From contig JAFGCA010000060.1 in NCBI GenBank assembly GCA_016932895.1, positions 1 to 31,185 on the forward strand: a DNA stretch of 31,185 nt, read 5' to 3'. Numbering within the stretch: position 1 is the stretch's first letter; every line of letters starts with the position of its first letter. This DNA is from Sedimentisphaerales bacterium. GTDB lineage: Bacteria; Planctomycetota; Phycisphaerae; Sedimentisphaerales; SG8-4. Both the position numbers and the translations under genes were made by a program. Of the stretch, positions 30,598 to 31,185 are shown in pieces. The notes under the pieces were generated by a model. The model did no database searches. It saw nothing but the letters and a program-made list of their open reading frames with translations, and had not been told where the DNA came from.

Positions 30598-31185
30598 CTA
30601 CACGTCAAGTCCGACAGCCGATTTCTGAGTCACCATTCCGGTGCCAGAGTACACCGCGAGGAATTCATCCGCCACGTCCGCCGTCTCCCGCTGGAGGCCG
30701 GCCCTTTCGAACAGACCCTCAATGATCGGTCGGCCGATGCGGTACTCGTCGCGAAGACGGGCCTGCGACTCCGCTCTTTGGGCCGGACTTGCCGGGCGGC
30801 TCAACGATTCGACGAACTGCCTGAGACGGGATTCATAGCGAGCGACGTCGAAGGACAAGACGACGTCGAGCAGGTAAAACCGGCCGTCCGGCTTCAGTAT
30901 CGCTGCCAAACGCCGCAAGCCGACCAGCTTCCAAAAATCGCGCGGATCATGCAGGACCGCCACCGAAACAATCGCATCGACCGATTCGTCCTTGGCGTCG
31001 CACGTCAGGAAGCCGCCTCGATCGAGCGCAATATTCGTCAGTCGGGCCCTGCCGGCCCTGGGGTGTGCACACTCCAACATGGCCCGCGAGACGTCCCCGG
31101 CGCCGATGTTGCGGTAGTACCGCGCCGCATGCAGCGCATAGACGCCGGTGCCGCAGCCCATGTCGACGGACGTCCGCTGTGCGTC
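30598..31185 (-). CDS. SAM-dependent methyltransferase, N-terminus beyond the window
   Basis: The frame is open to the right edge and stops with TAG at 30598-30600, leaving 195 residues. The edge sequence TSVDMGCGTGVYALHAARYY is motif I of class I methyltransferases. It continues with VDAIVSVAVLHD, then WKLVGLRRLAAILKPDGRFY. The C-terminal half (SRLRQFVESLSRPA; RPIIEGLFERAGLQRETA) is typical of small-molecule methyltransferases. The apparent Met at 31161 is internal and is not a start. It is transcribed towards the acetyltransferase gene with a 74-bp gap that contains a small hairpin. Confidence 0.85.
   Translation of the reverse strand, partial: DAQRTSVDMGCGTGVYALHAARYYRNIGAGDVSRAMLECAHPRAGRARLTNIALDRGGFLTCDAKDESVDAIVSVAVLHDPRDFWKLVGLRRLAAILKPDGRFYLLDVVLSFDVARYESRLRQFVESLSRPASPAQRAESQARLRDEYRIGRPIIEGLFERAGLQRETADVADEFLAVYSGTGMVTQKSAVGLDV

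Noticed and set aside
1..31185. CRISPR arrays, tRNA and rRNA genes
   Set aside because: I found no regularly spaced direct repeats with unique spacers, no tRNA-like cloverleaf with a TTCGA-type arm in a gap, and no rRNA-like sequence.

Overview
The window looks like chromosomal DNA of a GC-rich member of the Planctomycetota, most likely of the Phycisphaerae/Sedimentisphaerales type. This is an inference. It rests on a MoxR/DUF58/BatA-like/DUF4159 operon, a HzsA-related multiheme protein, a pseudopilin-like protein of the H-X9-DG kind, Tat-type RRDFL leaders and several secreted polysaccharide-degrading enzymes. No rRNA, tRNA or CRISPR array was seen.

Layout. Positions 1-1890: the 3' end of a GH78 alpha-L-rhamnosidase, then a secreted clan-A-like glycosidase candidate. 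Positions 1983-4371: an accessory patch, visibly more AT-rich than its flanks. It holds a 2-TM potassium channel gene, a decayed IS3-type transposase orfA, and a two-gene unit (a small basic protein plus a GSU2403-like nucleotidyltransferase). That unit has an excellent promoter surrounded by four copies of a 10-bp motif, as expected of an autoregulated toxin-antitoxin-like operon. Positions 4445-7523: an M20 metallopeptidase, probably read from a leaderless transcript, and a secreted protein with a TIM-barrel-like DEP motif.

Positions 7723-19307 form one tight plus-strand operon of seven genes: MoxR ATPase, DUF58, BatA-like vWA, a very large DUF4175-like membrane protein with an exact 120-bp tandem repeat, a vWA/glutamine-amidotransferase-like membrane protein, a caspase-fold protein that has lost its catalytic His, and a Tat-exported DUF4159 protein. 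Together they look like a cell-envelope machine driven by an AAA+ ATPase with several MIDAS-type domains. Its biological job is unknown.

Positions 19329-25340: a minus-strand fusion of an anti-sigma-like N-terminus with a pseudopilin-like periplasmic domain, then a divergent heparinase II/III-like lyase and a HzsA-related triheme protein. Positions 25389-31185, all minus strand: a GNAT acetyltransferase, a DapF homologue in which both catalytic cysteines are serine (with a long hairpin-rich leader), and a gene cluster of PhzF-like isomerase, methyltransferase, PLP aminotransferase, GNAT and a second, partial methyltransferase.

The strongest leads for something new are the nucleotidyltransferase pair with its operator array, the serine-DapF next to its fold relative PhzF, and the pseudo-caspase in the MoxR operon.
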